From NCBI GenBank assembly GCA_945877035.1, contig CAMCQH010000014.1, positions 1 through 38,187 of the forward strand: a stretch of DNA of 38,187 bases, read 5' to 3'. A program made the position numbers and the translations under genes. The notes below the pieces were generated by a model, which ran no database searches, was not told the DNA's origin, and saw only the letters and a program-made list of their open reading frames with translations. Below, one piece after another: positions 15,717-23,718 of the stretch (within the stretch, counting starts at the first letter, position 1; every line of letters starts with the position of its first letter). The DNA is from an uncultured Clostridium sp. Lineage in GTDB: Bacteria; Bacillota; Clostridia; TANB77; CAG-508.

Positions 15717-16952
15717 ATGGCAATTAATAAACTTATTAATCTAGAACTATTAAGACAATTTAAAGGAAAAATTGATGAATTACTACGTAACAAAGCTGAT
15801 GTTACTACTTTAAATAGTGCTAAAACAGAATTACAAGAGCAAATAAATAATAAACTTGGAAAATCTGAAAATGCAGTAAGTGCTAGTAAATTAGCAACTG
15901 CAAGAGAAATAAAATTACAAGGTGGAGTTTCTGGTGCAGTTAATTTTGATGGTTCTACAAACGTTGTTATAAATACAACACTAAATAATATAGATGCTTC
16001 TAAAATTACAACTGGTACAATCAGTATAGATAGATTACCAGCTGCAGCAATTGAAAGAGTATATGTAGCTGCTAATCAAGCTGCTATGCTTAAATTAACT
16101 AAAGCTGAAGTTCAAAATGGAGATATCGTAAGTGTAGAAGATACTAAAACATGGTATTTTGTTGTAGATGATACTAAATTAGGTGGATCTACTGCTATTC
16201 AAGCATTCAAAGAAATGGAAATAGGAAAAGCTGGTGCAGTTGATTGGGCTAACATCCAAGGAAGACCTGCTTGGGTAAAAGATTATAGTGCTGATATTGC
16301 CGCTAAAGGAGATAAAACAGCAGTTACAGCAAATACAAATGCTATTGCAACATTAAATGGAGCTGATAGCGTAGAAGGTTCAGTTGCTAACAAAATTAAA
16401 ACTGCTTTAGATCCAGTATCTGAAAAAGCTACAACAAATGCAACAGCTATAGCAGGTTTAAAAGACGGTACTGTTCAAGCTGGAGTTGCTAAAAAAGTAG
16501 CTAAGGCTTTAACAGTTGCTGGTAAAAAATATGACGGAAGTGTTGCAGTATCAGTTGAATTAACTCATGCAGATATTACAGATTTTAATGATAGTGTAGT
16601 AGCTGTTGATTTATCTAATAACGTTGCTGTTAAAGCTAACACAGATGCTATTGCAATTTTAAATGGTGCATCTACAGTTGCTGGTTCAGTAGATAAAAAA
16701 ATAGCTGACGCTGTTAATCCAGTATCTACTAAAGCTAATACAAACGAAGAGAATATTACAAAAATTACTAATGGAACAACAGTAGTTCCAAAAGCTACTC
16801 ATGCTACAAAATCAGATAGTGCTACAAACGCAACTACAGCTAGTAAAGTTGCTAATAGTTTAACAATAGGAGATCAATCTTTCAACGGATCTGCAGCTGT
16901 ATCAATACAATATGCTACAACTCAAGAAATTGAAGCAATGTTTACAGCATAA
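15717..16952 (+). CDS. Tail fibre protein with coiled-coil repeats
   Basis: 411 residues. It has an N-terminal helical part (INLELLRQFKGKIDELLRNKADVTTLNS), then modules of the type SAxKLATAREIKLQGGVSG and a duplicated NTNAIAxLNGAxxVxGSVxxKI segment predicted to form trimeric coiled coil. The C-terminus is ATTQEIEAMFTA, a short motif also found at the end of the gene at 18954. Such repeats are typical of phage tail fibres. It has a strong AAGGAG site. It is probably a structural shaft or a fibre joined to the next gene's product. Confidence 0.85.
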   Translation: MAINKLINLELLRQFKGKIDELLRNKADVTTLNSAKTELQEQINNKLGKSENAVSASKLATAREIKLQGGVSGAVNFDGSTNVVINTTLNNIDASKITTGTISIDRLPAAAIERVYVAANQAAMLKLTKAEVQNGDIVSVEDTKTWYFVVDDTKLGGSTAIQAFKEMEIGKAGAVDWANIQGRPAWVKDYSADIAAKGDKTAVTANTNAIATLNGADSVEGSVANKIKTALDPVSEKATTNATAIAGLKDGTVQAGVAKKVAKALTVAGKKYDGSVAVSVELTHADITDFNDSVVAVDLSNNVAVKANTDAIAILNGASTVAGSVDKKIADAVNPVSTKANTNEENITKITNGTTVVPKATHATKSDSATNATTASKVANSLTIGDQSFNGSAAVSIQYATTQEIEAMFTA

Positions 16953-16979
16953 TTAATTGATTTTAACAGGTGATAATTA

Positions 16980-18008
16980 ATGAAACTTATTAATATTGAA
17001 GGACTTACATCATTTTTAGCACAATGTAAAAAATTGTTTGCTACAAAAAGTGAATTAAGTTCTAAGCTAGGAGTAAATGATAGTGCTGCTAGTGCTAAAA
17101 AGTTATCTAGTCCTGTTAATATCAATGGAGTTTCTTTTGACGGAACTAAAAGTATTACTGTTACAGCTCAAGCAAATGGGGGGAATTCAACTACAGTAAA
17201 TGGACATACTGTATTAAGTAATGTACCAGCTAATGCAGTATTTACTGATACTAATACTACATATTCTGCTAGTACCGGTTTATCGCTTTCTGGTACAGCA
17301 TTTTCTGTAAAGTATGGATCTGTAGCTGGTACAGCTTGTCAAGGTAACGATACTAGATTATCAGATGCTAGACCTGCAAACGGAGGTACTTCAGCTGCTT
17401 GTAGTGGAAACTCTGCTACTGCAACAAAATTACAAACAGCAAGAACTATTAATGGAGTTTCTTTTGATGGAACAGGAAACATATCCATAAGTGCACCTGC
17501 TAATGGAGGAACTTCTGCTTCATGTAGTGGTAATGCAGCTACTGCTACTAAATTAGCTACTGGTAGAACTATAAATGGAATTGCATTTGATGGTACAAAA
17601 AATATAATTATACCCCCTATGCTTCCTACTGACGTTGTAATAGAAGGTACTCTTACAGTCAAAGGTTCAATTTTATCAAATGATAATGTTACTGCTTATT
17701 CTGATAAACGTTTAAAAGAAAATATTGAAATTATTAAAAATCCTTTAGATAGAATATCTTTAATTCATGGATATTTATATAATTTTATTGATACTCCTGA
17801 TGTTCAAAGAACAGGATTAATAGCACAAGAATTAAAAAAAGTACTTCCTCAAGCTGTTAAAACAGTTAAACATGAAAAATATGGTAATGTTCTTGCCATA
17901 AATTATGGAGAAACTATTGGGCTATTATTCGAAGGAATGAGGGAAATAATTTTTGAAAATAAGAAACTAAAAGCAGAAATAGAAGAACTAAAATTAAAAA
18001 TTAAATAA
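16980..18008 (+). CDS. Tail fibre protein with C-terminal S74 intramolecular chaperone
   Basis: 342 residues. Residues about 45-215 consist of repeated modules (INGVSFDGTxxI and PANGGTSAxCSGNxATATKL), typical of fibre shafts. IEGTLTVKGSILSNDNVTAY leads into YSDKRLKENIEII and the rest of an S74 (endosialidase-type) chaperone domain, including GLIAQEL and VNYGETIGLLFEGMRE-like segments and a terminal coiled coil. In this family the chaperone trimerises the fibre and cuts itself off at the Ser of the (A)YSDxRLK site. The gene follows another fibre gene and precedes an assembly-type gene. Confidence 0.9.
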   Translation: MKLINIEGLTSFLAQCKKLFATKSELSSKLGVNDSAASAKKLSSPVNINGVSFDGTKSITVTAQANGGNSTTVNGHTVLSNVPANAVFTDTNTTYSASTGLSLSGTAFSVKYGSVAGTACQGNDTRLSDARPANGGTSAACSGNSATATKLQTARTINGVSFDGTGNISISAPANGGTSASCSGNAATATKLATGRTINGIAFDGTKNIIIPPMLPTDVVIEGTLTVKGSILSNDNVTAYSDKRLKENIEIIKNPLDRISLIHGYLYNFIDTPDVQRTGLIAQELKKVLPQAVKTVKHEKYGNVLAINYGETIGLLFEGMREIIFENKKLKAEIEELKLKIK

Positions 18009-18017
18009 CAATTTCAT

Positions 18018-18048
18018 ATGGAGACTTGAAATATAGTCTCCATTTTTT
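18018..18048 (+). terminator. Terminator after the S74 fibre gene
   Basis: ATGGAGACT pairs with AGTCTCCAT around an 8-nt loop, followed by TTTTT. The next gene has its own AAGGAG site just after it, so termination may be partial. Confidence 0.75.
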
Positions 18049-18060
18049 ATAAGGAGTATT

Positions 18061-18954
18061 ATGTATTACATACTTGATAAAGATGAAGTATTAAAATGTC
18101 GTGTAGTTTGTATATATCATTCTGCAACTTTTGATGAACAATTTTTAAATGAGCAATATAAAGATAAATGGTGTGTATATATTTCTGATAAATATGATAT
18201 AGTTGTTCCTATATTAAATCCAGATAATACTGTTAGAAATGCTACTGATAAAGAATTAGTAGAATTAGGATATACTACCTTACAAGAAGGACAATTAATA
18301 AAAGGAAATAGTATAGTGGAAATTCCTAAACCAAATATAAGAGCTAATTGGAATAATGAAACACATCAATGGGAAACTAATGAAGAAAACTTACAAGATG
18401 GAGAAATATTATTAGAAGATCAAACTATTAAATTTATAGATAAACCTAATGAATATAGTATTTGGAATAAAAATACTAAACAATATGAAATAGATTTAAA
18501 TTTATTACATATGTATAATTTAACAAATATAAAAATGTTTGAAAAAGAAATTATAGATTCAGGTTTTGATTATAAAGGATTAAGAGTTTCTTGTTCTCCT
18601 GAACAAATTTATAAATTAGAACAAAAATATAAAACTAGTAAATATGTTATAGAAGCAACAAAAGTAGATGTTAAAAGTATTCCTACTGATATATTAAATG
18701 CTATACAACATTATTCAATTGTGTTACAAGGAGAAGAATATAAGATAAGTGTAAATTTAAATGGAGTTTATACTATATTAAGTTTAGAAGAACTTCAAAC
18801 ATTAATTATAACAGCTAGTGTTTTTATAGATAATGTGGAACAAATATGTGCTCAAGCAATGGAAAGTCCTAATAATAATCCTATAACAAAAGAAGAACTT
18901 ATACAACAAATAAATTCTATAGGATTATGTAATTGTTATGGAGGTGTTGCGTAA
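18061..18954 (+). CDS. Tail-fibre-associated protein (DUF4376-like)
   Basis: 297 residues. The first half has NPDNTVRNATDKELVELG and two WxxxTxxWE-type segments (ANWNNETHQWE, YSIWNKNTKQYEI), as in tail-fibre or tail-assembly proteins of phages of low-GC hosts. The second half (MFEKEIIDSGFDYKGLRVSC and on) resembles DUF4376. Position directly after two fibre genes supports a role in fibre assembly or a tail tip part. The stop overlaps the next start. Confidence 0.65.
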   Translation: MYYILDKDEVLKCRVVCIYHSATFDEQFLNEQYKDKWCVYISDKYDIVVPILNPDNTVRNATDKELVELGYTTLQEGQLIKGNSIVEIPKPNIRANWNNETHQWETNEENLQDGEILLEDQTIKFIDKPNEYSIWNKNTKQYEIDLNLLHMYNLTNIKMFEKEIIDSGFDYKGLRVSCSPEQIYKLEQKYKTSKYVIEATKVDVKSIPTDILNAIQHYSIVLQGEEYKISVNLNGVYTILSLEELQTLIITASVFIDNVEQICAQAMESPNNNPITKEELIQQINSIGLCNCYGGVA

Positions 18955-19244
18955 TGCCAAAAGAAATATTTGATACCACAAGTCGTTGGGTCAATATATA
19001 TCAATTAAATAATGTTATTAATAATGTTTATACAGAAATAGAAAAAATTGAAAGTATAGGTGGTAGTTTTATTTGGGGAAATCCAGTTCAAAATAAAGAA
19101 GATCTCCCTAAAGATAAAAATATTGGTTATGTAGCATTAGTAATATCAGAAATGAAATTATATGTTTTTAATGGACTAGAATATAAACCAATAGTGGATA
19201 TAAATTTCGCTACTTCACAAGATATAATAGATATGTTTAAATAA
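18954..19244 (+). CDS. Small tail protein ending in the fibre C-terminal motif
   Basis: 96 residues from the ATG at 18954, chosen because a GAGGTG site precedes it and it overlaps the upstream TAA. It contains GSFIWGNPVQNKEDLP and YVFNGLEYKPI. The end, ATSQDIIDMFK, resembles the end of the fibre protein at 15717 (ATTQEIEAMFTA), so the two may share a docking peptide. Exact role unknown. Confidence 0.7.
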   Translation: MPKEIFDTTSRWVNIYQLNNVINNVYTEIEKIESIGGSFIWGNPVQNKEDLPKDKNIGYVALVISEMKLYVFNGLEYKPIVDINFATSQDIIDMFK

Positions 19245-19246
19245 AG

Positions 19247-19277
19247 AAAAGAGGACTTAAAATAGTCCTCTTTTTTA
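19247..19277 (+). terminator. Terminator of the tail-fibre operon
   Basis: GAGGACT pairs with AGTCCTC, followed by TTTTTT. The next promoter begins 2 bp later. Confidence 0.9.
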
Positions 19278-19278
19278 T

Positions 19279-19307
19279 TTGACTAAAAATAACATATATA
19301 TTATAAT
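19279..19307 (+). promoter_or_regulatory. Promoter of the RNase H operon
   Basis: TTGACT (19279-19284), 17-bp spacer, TATAAT (19302-19307). Confidence 0.85.
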
Positions 19308-19338
19308 AAATTATAATAATTAAAATATAGGTGATAAA

Positions 19339-19722
19339 ATGGACTATAAAGAAAAAGTTAAATTAACTTGGGAAAAAATTGATGATATATATTATAAAAT
19401 AGAAGAACAAATAGATAAAAGACAAGCTGAAAACTCAATTACATATTTAATTAATACATTGATAGAATTAAATAAACATATTAGTAACAAAAATTTAGAT
19501 GATAAAACAATAGAAGAATTTATTGATAAATCAATAGAAAATGGAAGTAATATATTAGGATTTGAACTGTCAACATTAGTTTTAGATTCTTTTATAGAAT
19601 TTATGTATAATACTTATTCAATTAATAATAATAGTGAATTTACAAAAGAATTTGATTGTTTATTAGAAAGCATTCAATTTGCAATTAATAATAAAGATAT
19701 AACTTTAGATTATATACAGTAA
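19339..19722 (+). CDS. Unknown acidic helical protein
   Basis: 127 residues, predicted mostly helical, no recognised motif. It is the first gene after the promoter, with an AGGTGAT site. The reverse-complement form of the dispersed junction motif lies between it and the RNase H gene. Confidence 0.65.
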   Translation: MDYKEKVKLTWEKIDDIYYKIEEQIDKRQAENSITYLINTLIELNKHISNKNLDDKTIEEFIDKSIENGSNILGFELSTLVLDSFIEFMYNTYSINNNSEFTKEFDCLLESIQFAINNKDITLDYIQ

Positions 19723-19745
19723 TTTATTTTTGAAAAGGTGGATAA

Positions 19746-20321
19746 ATGTTAGGGAAATTTTGTACAATAGAAGCTTATACAGATGGAGCTTCAAAATTAA
19801 AATATAAAATAGGAGCTTGGGCTTACAGTATATGTGTAGATCAAATAGAAATATCTTATGATTATAGATGTATAGAAAATGCAACTAATAATCAAATGGA
19901 AATATCAGCATTAATTGAGTGTTTTAAAGCATTACAACAATGTAGTGGAGAAATTATAAATATTTGTTCAGATTCAAAATATTTATTAAATGGTATATCA
20001 CATTCTTTTACTTCATTAAGTAGCGGAGAATTAGAATTTCATATAAGATGGATAGACAAATGGAAATCTAATGGATGGAAAACTCTAGAAAATAAAGAAG
20101 TATCTAATAAAGAATTATGGATAGAATTAGATAATTTATATAATAATTTATTATCTAAAAATAATAAAATAGAATTTTTTCATGTTAGAGGACATGGAAA
20201 ATCAGGAATTAATATTGTTGGAAATGATAGAGTAGATTTATTATGTAATATTGCTATGAAAAAATATTTTGATAATAAAGGATGGAAATGGAATGGTAAA
20301 AAAATTAAAACAAAAGATTAA
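19746..20321 (+). CDS. rnhA: Ribonuclease H
   Basis: 191 residues. RNase HI active-site residues are visible in order: AYTDGA (Asp13), NNQMEISAL (Glu52), CSDSKY (Asp76), HVRGH (His150) and GNDRVD (Asp164). It cuts RNA in RNA-DNA hybrids, for phage replication primer removal. About 30 residues longer than the E. coli enzyme, with an insert SSGELEFHIRWIDKWKSNGW before the last motifs. The ribosome-binding site (AAGGTG) is itself part of an ATTTTTGAAAAGGTG copy of the dispersed motif. The 3' end overlaps the next gene. Confidence 0.9.
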   Translation: MLGKFCTIEAYTDGASKLKYKIGAWAYSICVDQIEISYDYRCIENATNNQMEISALIECFKALQQCSGEIINICSDSKYLLNGISHSFTSLSSGELEFHIRWIDKWKSNGWKTLENKEVSNKELWIELDNLYNNLLSKNNKIEFFHVRGHGKSGINIVGNDRVDLLCNIAMKKYFDNKGWKWNGKKIKTKD

Positions 20322-20703
20322 AGATTTTTTCTTTAAAAAACAAGATTTAAATAAAGTGCCTTTTATAAAAACAGAAACTTTTTATGTAAATAAAGATAAG
20401 ATAAAAATAATATATACAATAGAACCTATGTGTAATTCTAATGGAACTACATATGGATTAACACAAAATGCACATATATTTTATATTAATAATAAACTGT
20501 TATACAATATTTCTTGTAATTTTGATAGAAAAGATTTTTATAACGGAATTAGTTTTACTTTTTCTAAAGAAATGTTAGAAGAATATCCTGAATTATCTAA
20601 ATTTAACAACATTCCTATTAATAAATATAAATTTACTACTGATCTTATAGACAAAAATTTTGCAAAATATATCAAATCATATCTTGTACCTTTTCAAAAA
20701 TAA
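20293..20703 (+). CDS. Unknown protein overlapping the RNase H gene
   Basis: 136 residues from the ATG at 20293, preferred over an upstream TTG because AAGGATGG lies 7 nt ahead of it. The N-terminus is strongly basic (MVKKLKQKIKDFFFKKQ), the remainder beta-rich; no family recognised. It overlaps rnhA by 29 bp. The end of the gene contains a TACCTTTTCAAAAATAAA motif copy. Confidence 0.65.
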   Translation: MVKKLKQKIKDFFFKKQDLNKVPFIKTETFYVNKDKIKIIYTIEPMCNSNGTTYGLTQNAHIFYINNKLLYNISCNFDRKDFYNGISFTFSKEMLEEYPELSKFNNIPINKYKFTTDLIDKNFAKYIKSYLVPFQK

Positions 20704-20704
20704 A
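20687..20704 (+). repeat. Dispersed junction motif, plus-strand copy
   Basis: TACCTTTTCAAAAATAAA at the end of a gene, 12 bp before the next ATG, next to its AGAGG site. Confidence 0.7.
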
Positions 20705-20716
20705 AGAGGTTTTAGC

Positions 20717-20974
20717 ATGAGAGATAGAAAAATAAAAAAAGTAATTAAAAAGAAAATAAATGGGTTATATAATATATTAAAAACTAAAACAATACATATA
20801 AGTGTTTTAAATCATTTTATTAATTTGTTAGTAAAATTATTAAAAAAACATTATAATTATAATGAAAATAGATCAAAAAAAAGAATTAAAAAAGAGCTTA
20901 AAAAATATTTTTTAAAACATCCTAATAAACTTGTTATGACTTATTATGAATGGAGAAAATTATGTTCAAAATGA
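20717..20974 (+). CDS. Small, highly basic protein
   Basis: 85 residues from the ATG at 20717 (AGAGG site upstream). About a third of the residues are Lys or Arg, concentrated at the start and in NRSKKRIKKELKK, with a hydrophobic middle. A nucleic-acid-binding role is plausible but not shown. The stop is TGA, overlapping the next gene by 13 bp. Confidence 0.6.
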   Translation: MRDRKIKKVIKKKINGLYNILKTKTIHISVLNHFINLLVKLLKKHYNYNENRSKKRIKKELKKYFLKHPNKLVMTYYEWRKLCSK

Positions 20975-21159
20975 TATTAACATTACACAATTATGATGAT
21001 TATAAATATACATACGAAACTTATATAGGAACTAATAAAAAAGATTTATTAAAAATATTCTTGGATAAAAATAAATATTATGACATTTGTGAATATAAAA
21101 TAGAAGAAATTAATGTTAATCCTTGTTTGATAAATGTGGAGTGGAAAGAATGTTATTAG
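20962..21159 (+). CDS. Small unknown protein
   Basis: 65 residues from ATG 20962, preferred over 20950 because GGAGA sits just ahead. It contains a tyrosine-rich TLHNYDDYKYTYETYIG segment seen in phage small proteins that carry a beta-hairpin; no function known. Overlaps its neighbours at both ends. Confidence 0.6.
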   Translation: MFKMILTLHNYDDYKYTYETYIGTNKKDLLKIFLDKNKYYDICEYKIEEINVNPCLINVEWKECY

Positions 21160-21332
21160 AAGATATTAAATTAGATAAAGACGAAATAAAATGGTTATAT
21201 CAGTTTATTTCTAATAAAGAATACGGAGAATATACTATATTAGAAGAATTAGAAGATGGTTTTGCTCAATTTATAATAGGTAAAACAAAAGACAAAGATT
21301 ATTATCAAAAAAATATTACAATAAATCCTTGA
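21150..21332 (+). CDS. Small unknown acidic protein
   Basis: 60 residues from ATG 21150, with GGAGTGG upstream and a 10-bp overlap with the previous gene. No recognised family. Its TGA stop lies inside the -35 box of the next promoter. Confidence 0.6.
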   Translation: MLLEDIKLDKDEIKWLYQFISNKEYGEYTILEELEDGFAQFIIGKTKDKDYYQKNITINP

Positions 21333-21357
21333 CTTTTAATTAAAAATGTTATATAAT
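21329..21357 (+). promoter_or_regulatory. Promoter upstream of the gene at 21390
   Basis: TTGACT (21329-21334), 17-bp spacer, TATAAT (21352-21357). It overlaps the end of the previous gene. Confidence 0.85.
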
Positions 21358-21389
21358 ATATTTATAAAACAACAAAGGACGGTAGAAAA

Positions 21390-21992
21390 ATGATAGACTT
21401 TAGTTCAGATAGATTTAAATTACAACCTAGAACAGTAAAATCTGCTTTAAAAAAATTAAAAATGGAAGATAAAATTAATGAAAATAATAAATATCCTGAG
21501 CATATAGCTATAAAAATATGTGAATATATTATAAAACATGGAACTGAAAATACTATTATTTCAGCTTCTATAGCATTGCAAGAAATTAATAGTAAGATAG
21601 AAGAAGATGAAAGAAAAAAATCTGAAGCTAAACCTATTATAGCTCATGAGTTTAGAAATAATCATTATAAACCTAAAAATCAAGATAATATAGATTATGC
21701 TAATTATTGTATATATAATGATAAATGGAATAAAGAATATGAAGAATTTACAGGTTATTCTATTATAGCTAAAGATTTAGCAGGAGATTATGCACTTACA
21801 CATTATCCTAAAAAAGATAAAAAAACTGAAGCTGTAGTTACTGAAATTTTACATAGATATGAAACAATAACTAAACATATGGCTAAAGAAAAATTAAATT
21901 TTGAAGATATTGCTAATAGATATTGTTTTAGAGATACTGTAGAAATAATACCTGTTGTAAAATTAATTTTAGATACAGAAATGGAAAAATAA
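21390..21992 (+). CDS. Unknown protein with possible N-terminal helix-turn-helix
   Basis: 200 residues. The first 35 (QPRTVKSALKKLKMEDKINE) could form a winged or simple helix-turn-helix, which would fit a phage regulator directly behind its own promoter. The remainder is acidic and tyrosine-rich with no recognised fold. GGACGG precedes the ATG. The regulator idea is inference only. Confidence 0.65.
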   Translation: MIDFSSDRFKLQPRTVKSALKKLKMEDKINENNKYPEHIAIKICEYIIKHGTENTIISASIALQEINSKIEEDERKKSEAKPIIAHEFRNNHYKPKNQDNIDYANYCIYNDKWNKEYEEFTGYSIIAKDLAGDYALTHYPKKDKKTEAVVTEILHRYETITKHMAKEKLNFEDIANRYCFRDTVEIIPVVKLILDTEMEK

Positions 21993-22009
21993 TTTTTAAA
22001 ATACGATAA

Positions 22010-22080
22010 TTGCTTTAGGAATAAAAGTTTCACACCAAAAACCTCCCCTAAAAGCAAGTAGTATAAATTACTTGCTTTTT
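22010..22080 (+). terminator. Terminator with a competing upstream stem
   Basis: AAAGCAAGTA (22051-22060) pairs with TACTTGCTTT (22069-22078) ahead of a T tract. The 5' arm can instead pair with TTGCTTTAGG at 22010-22019 (through 22047-22057), so the two folds exclude each other, as in attenuators. Whether anything switches them is unknown. Confidence 0.75.
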
Positions 22081-22135
22081 TTATTGGGTTAATATATAAT
22101 AATAAAAGAAACTACGGAGAATTTTATAAAAAATT

Positions 22136-22364
22136 ATGAAATATAATATTAAATTAGATATTGATAAATATTATCCCAAAATAGTTAACACTGATGAACT
22201 TTGTAAAATATTAAGTATATTAATGATAAGTAATGAAAAACTATATCTTTTAACGGAATAAAAATTAATATATTTAATACCAATAATATTAATTTAGAAA
22301 AATTAAAAAAAAAGAACATATAAAAATTTATGATTGTAGAAAAAATAAGGAAGTGATTAAATGA
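22136..22364 (+). pseudogene. Small gene broken by two one-base deletions in homopolymers
   Basis: From the ATG at 22136 the frame stops at 22261. Adding one T to the T-run near 22250 and one A to the A-run at 22305-22313 gives a continuous 76-residue frame (MKYNIKLDIDKYYPKIVNTD at the start, EHIKIYDCRKNKEVIK at the end). Its TGA overlaps the ATG of the next gene, a normal phage junction. Either the gene is decayed or the bases are sequencing errors. Confidence 0.6.
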
Positions 22365-22441
22365 TTAATATACCGGTTTTATATCATATTGAAGATATGC
22401 AAAAATTAACTCATATAGGAGATAAAGAAAAATCTAAATAG
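22361..22441 (+). CDS. 26-residue ORF with strong ribosome-binding site, possibly a truncated gene
   Basis: AAGGAAGTG precedes the ATG. The product begins MINIPVLYHIEDMQKL and ends early at TAG, 15 bp ahead of the homing endonuclease gene. It may be the remnant of a longer gene cut off by the endonuclease insertion, or a true mini-gene. Confidence 0.4.
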   Translation: MINIPVLYHIEDMQKLTHIGDKEKSK

Positions 22442-22456
22442 GACAATATTATAAAT

Positions 22457-23254
22457 ATGAATGTTGTATATATAAAACACTTTGATAATGGTAAAAAATA
22501 TGTAGGTATTACTAATAATTTTCAAAAAAGAATGAGTGATCATGAATATGATGCTAAACATGGAAGTCAACTACTAGTTCATTTTGCTATGAGAAAATAT
22601 TCCCATAAAACAGAAATTGTATTTGAATCGGAAAATTATGATGAAGTATTAGAAATGGAACGCATTATAATACAAAATTTTAAAGATTTAGGTATAGAAT
22701 TGTATAATATGACTGACGGATGGGAAGGTTCATTAGGTTATAAACATTCCGAAGAATCAAAACAAAAAATGAGATGTAATCGTCCAAGTATGTCAGGATA
22801 AAATCATCATATGTATGGTAAACATCATACAGATGAAACTAAGCAAAAAATTAGTAAAACTCTTAAAGATAAACATAAAAAATCATCAATGTATGGCAAA
22901 CATCATACGGAGGAAACTAAAAAACTTTTAAGTGAAATTAGAAAAGAAAAATATAGTGGAGAAAATCATCCTTGGTATGGAAAACATCATACAGAAGAAA
23001 GTAAAAAGAAAATTAGTGAAACGTTAAAAAATGGTAAATCTTACGGTTTTGGTAAATTTGGTTCTCTCAATTCTAATTCAAAACCTAAAAAACATTATGA
23101 AACCAAATCATGTTTTAGGAGTGAATTTAAAAAAATATGTAAAAATCAAGGATGGGATTTTGATGATTTTGAAGAAATTTTTGCAGAATGGAAATATACC
23201 AAAGATAAAAGATTAAGGAAATATTATTATAAATTTAAAGGAAGTGAAAATAAT
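22457..23254 (+). pseudogene. GIY-YIG homing endonuclease with an in-frame TAA
   Basis: The N-terminal GIY-YIG domain reads VVYIKHFDNGKKYVGITNNF with a following ERIIIQNF metal-site helix. NUMOD3 repeats of the form YGKHHTEETKKKIS come after it. A TAA at 22799-22801 interrupts the frame in the first repeat (SG-stop-NHH), where the third repeat has SGENHP, so one base change (GAA to TAA) explains it. The frame then resumes and has no stop before the dUTPase, into which it runs in frame. It is the type of free-standing endonuclease (SegE-like) that spreads in phages; the full enzyme is probably not made unless the TAA is read through. Confidence 0.85.
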
Positions 23255-23695
23255 ATGAATAAAGTTAAAATTAATATTATGTTAGAAAATGGAGTTGGAA
23301 AACCATTTTATGCTACATGTGGTTCAGTTGGAATGGATGTAAAAGCTAATATTAACGAACCAATTATATTAAAATCATTAGAAAGAAAATTAATTCCAAC
23401 AGGAATAAAAATGGAAATTCCAGAAGGATATGAAATACAAGTAAGACCAAGAAGTGGATTAGCTTTGAAACACGGTATTTCTATGGTAAATACACCTGGA
23501 ACAATTGATTCGGATTATCGTGGTGATATAGGAATTATTTTAATTAACTTAAGTAGCGAGGAATATATAATACATCCTCAAGAAAGAATTGCTCAATTGG
23601 TTCTTAACAAAGTAGAACAAATGGAATTAGTTGAAGTAGATTCATTATCAGATACAGAAAGAAACGCAAGTGGATTTGGAAGCACAGGTAAATAA
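23255..23695 (+). CDS. dut: dUTPase
   Basis: 146 residues from the ATG at 23255, which has its own AAGGAAGTG site; the frame is open upstream into the endonuclease. All five trimeric dUTPase motifs are present: GSVGMDVKA, RPRSGLALKHG, NTPGTIDSDYRGDI, QERIAQLVL and RNASGFGSTG. It converts dUTP to dUMP and pyrophosphate, keeping uracil out of phage DNA. It is 23 bp upstream of the Thg1-like gene. Confidence 0.95.
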   Translation: MNKVKINIMLENGVGKPFYATCGSVGMDVKANINEPIILKSLERKLIPTGIKMEIPEGYEIQVRPRSGLALKHGISMVNTPGTIDSDYRGDIGIILINLSSEEYIIHPQERIAQLVLNKVEQMELVEVDSLSDTERNASGFGSTGK

Positions 23696-23718
23696 TCATA
23701 CAAAGAAAGGATTTTATT

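Noticed and set aside
17080-17620. Possible CRISPR-like direct repeats.
   Set aside because: The repeats encode in-frame INGVSFDGT and NGGTSA modules of the tail fibre shaft and are unevenly spaced.
17339-17662. Minus-strand open frame opposite the S74 fibre.
   Set aside because: Composition mirrors the coding strand, there is no ribosome-binding site, and it lies entirely inside a well supported gene. Similar antisense frames at 16922, 21803, 27205, 31946 and 37071 were dropped for the same reason.
23031-23216. Small frame inside the GIY-YIG endonuclease.
   Set aside because: Alternative frame of the endonuclease, no ribosome-binding site.
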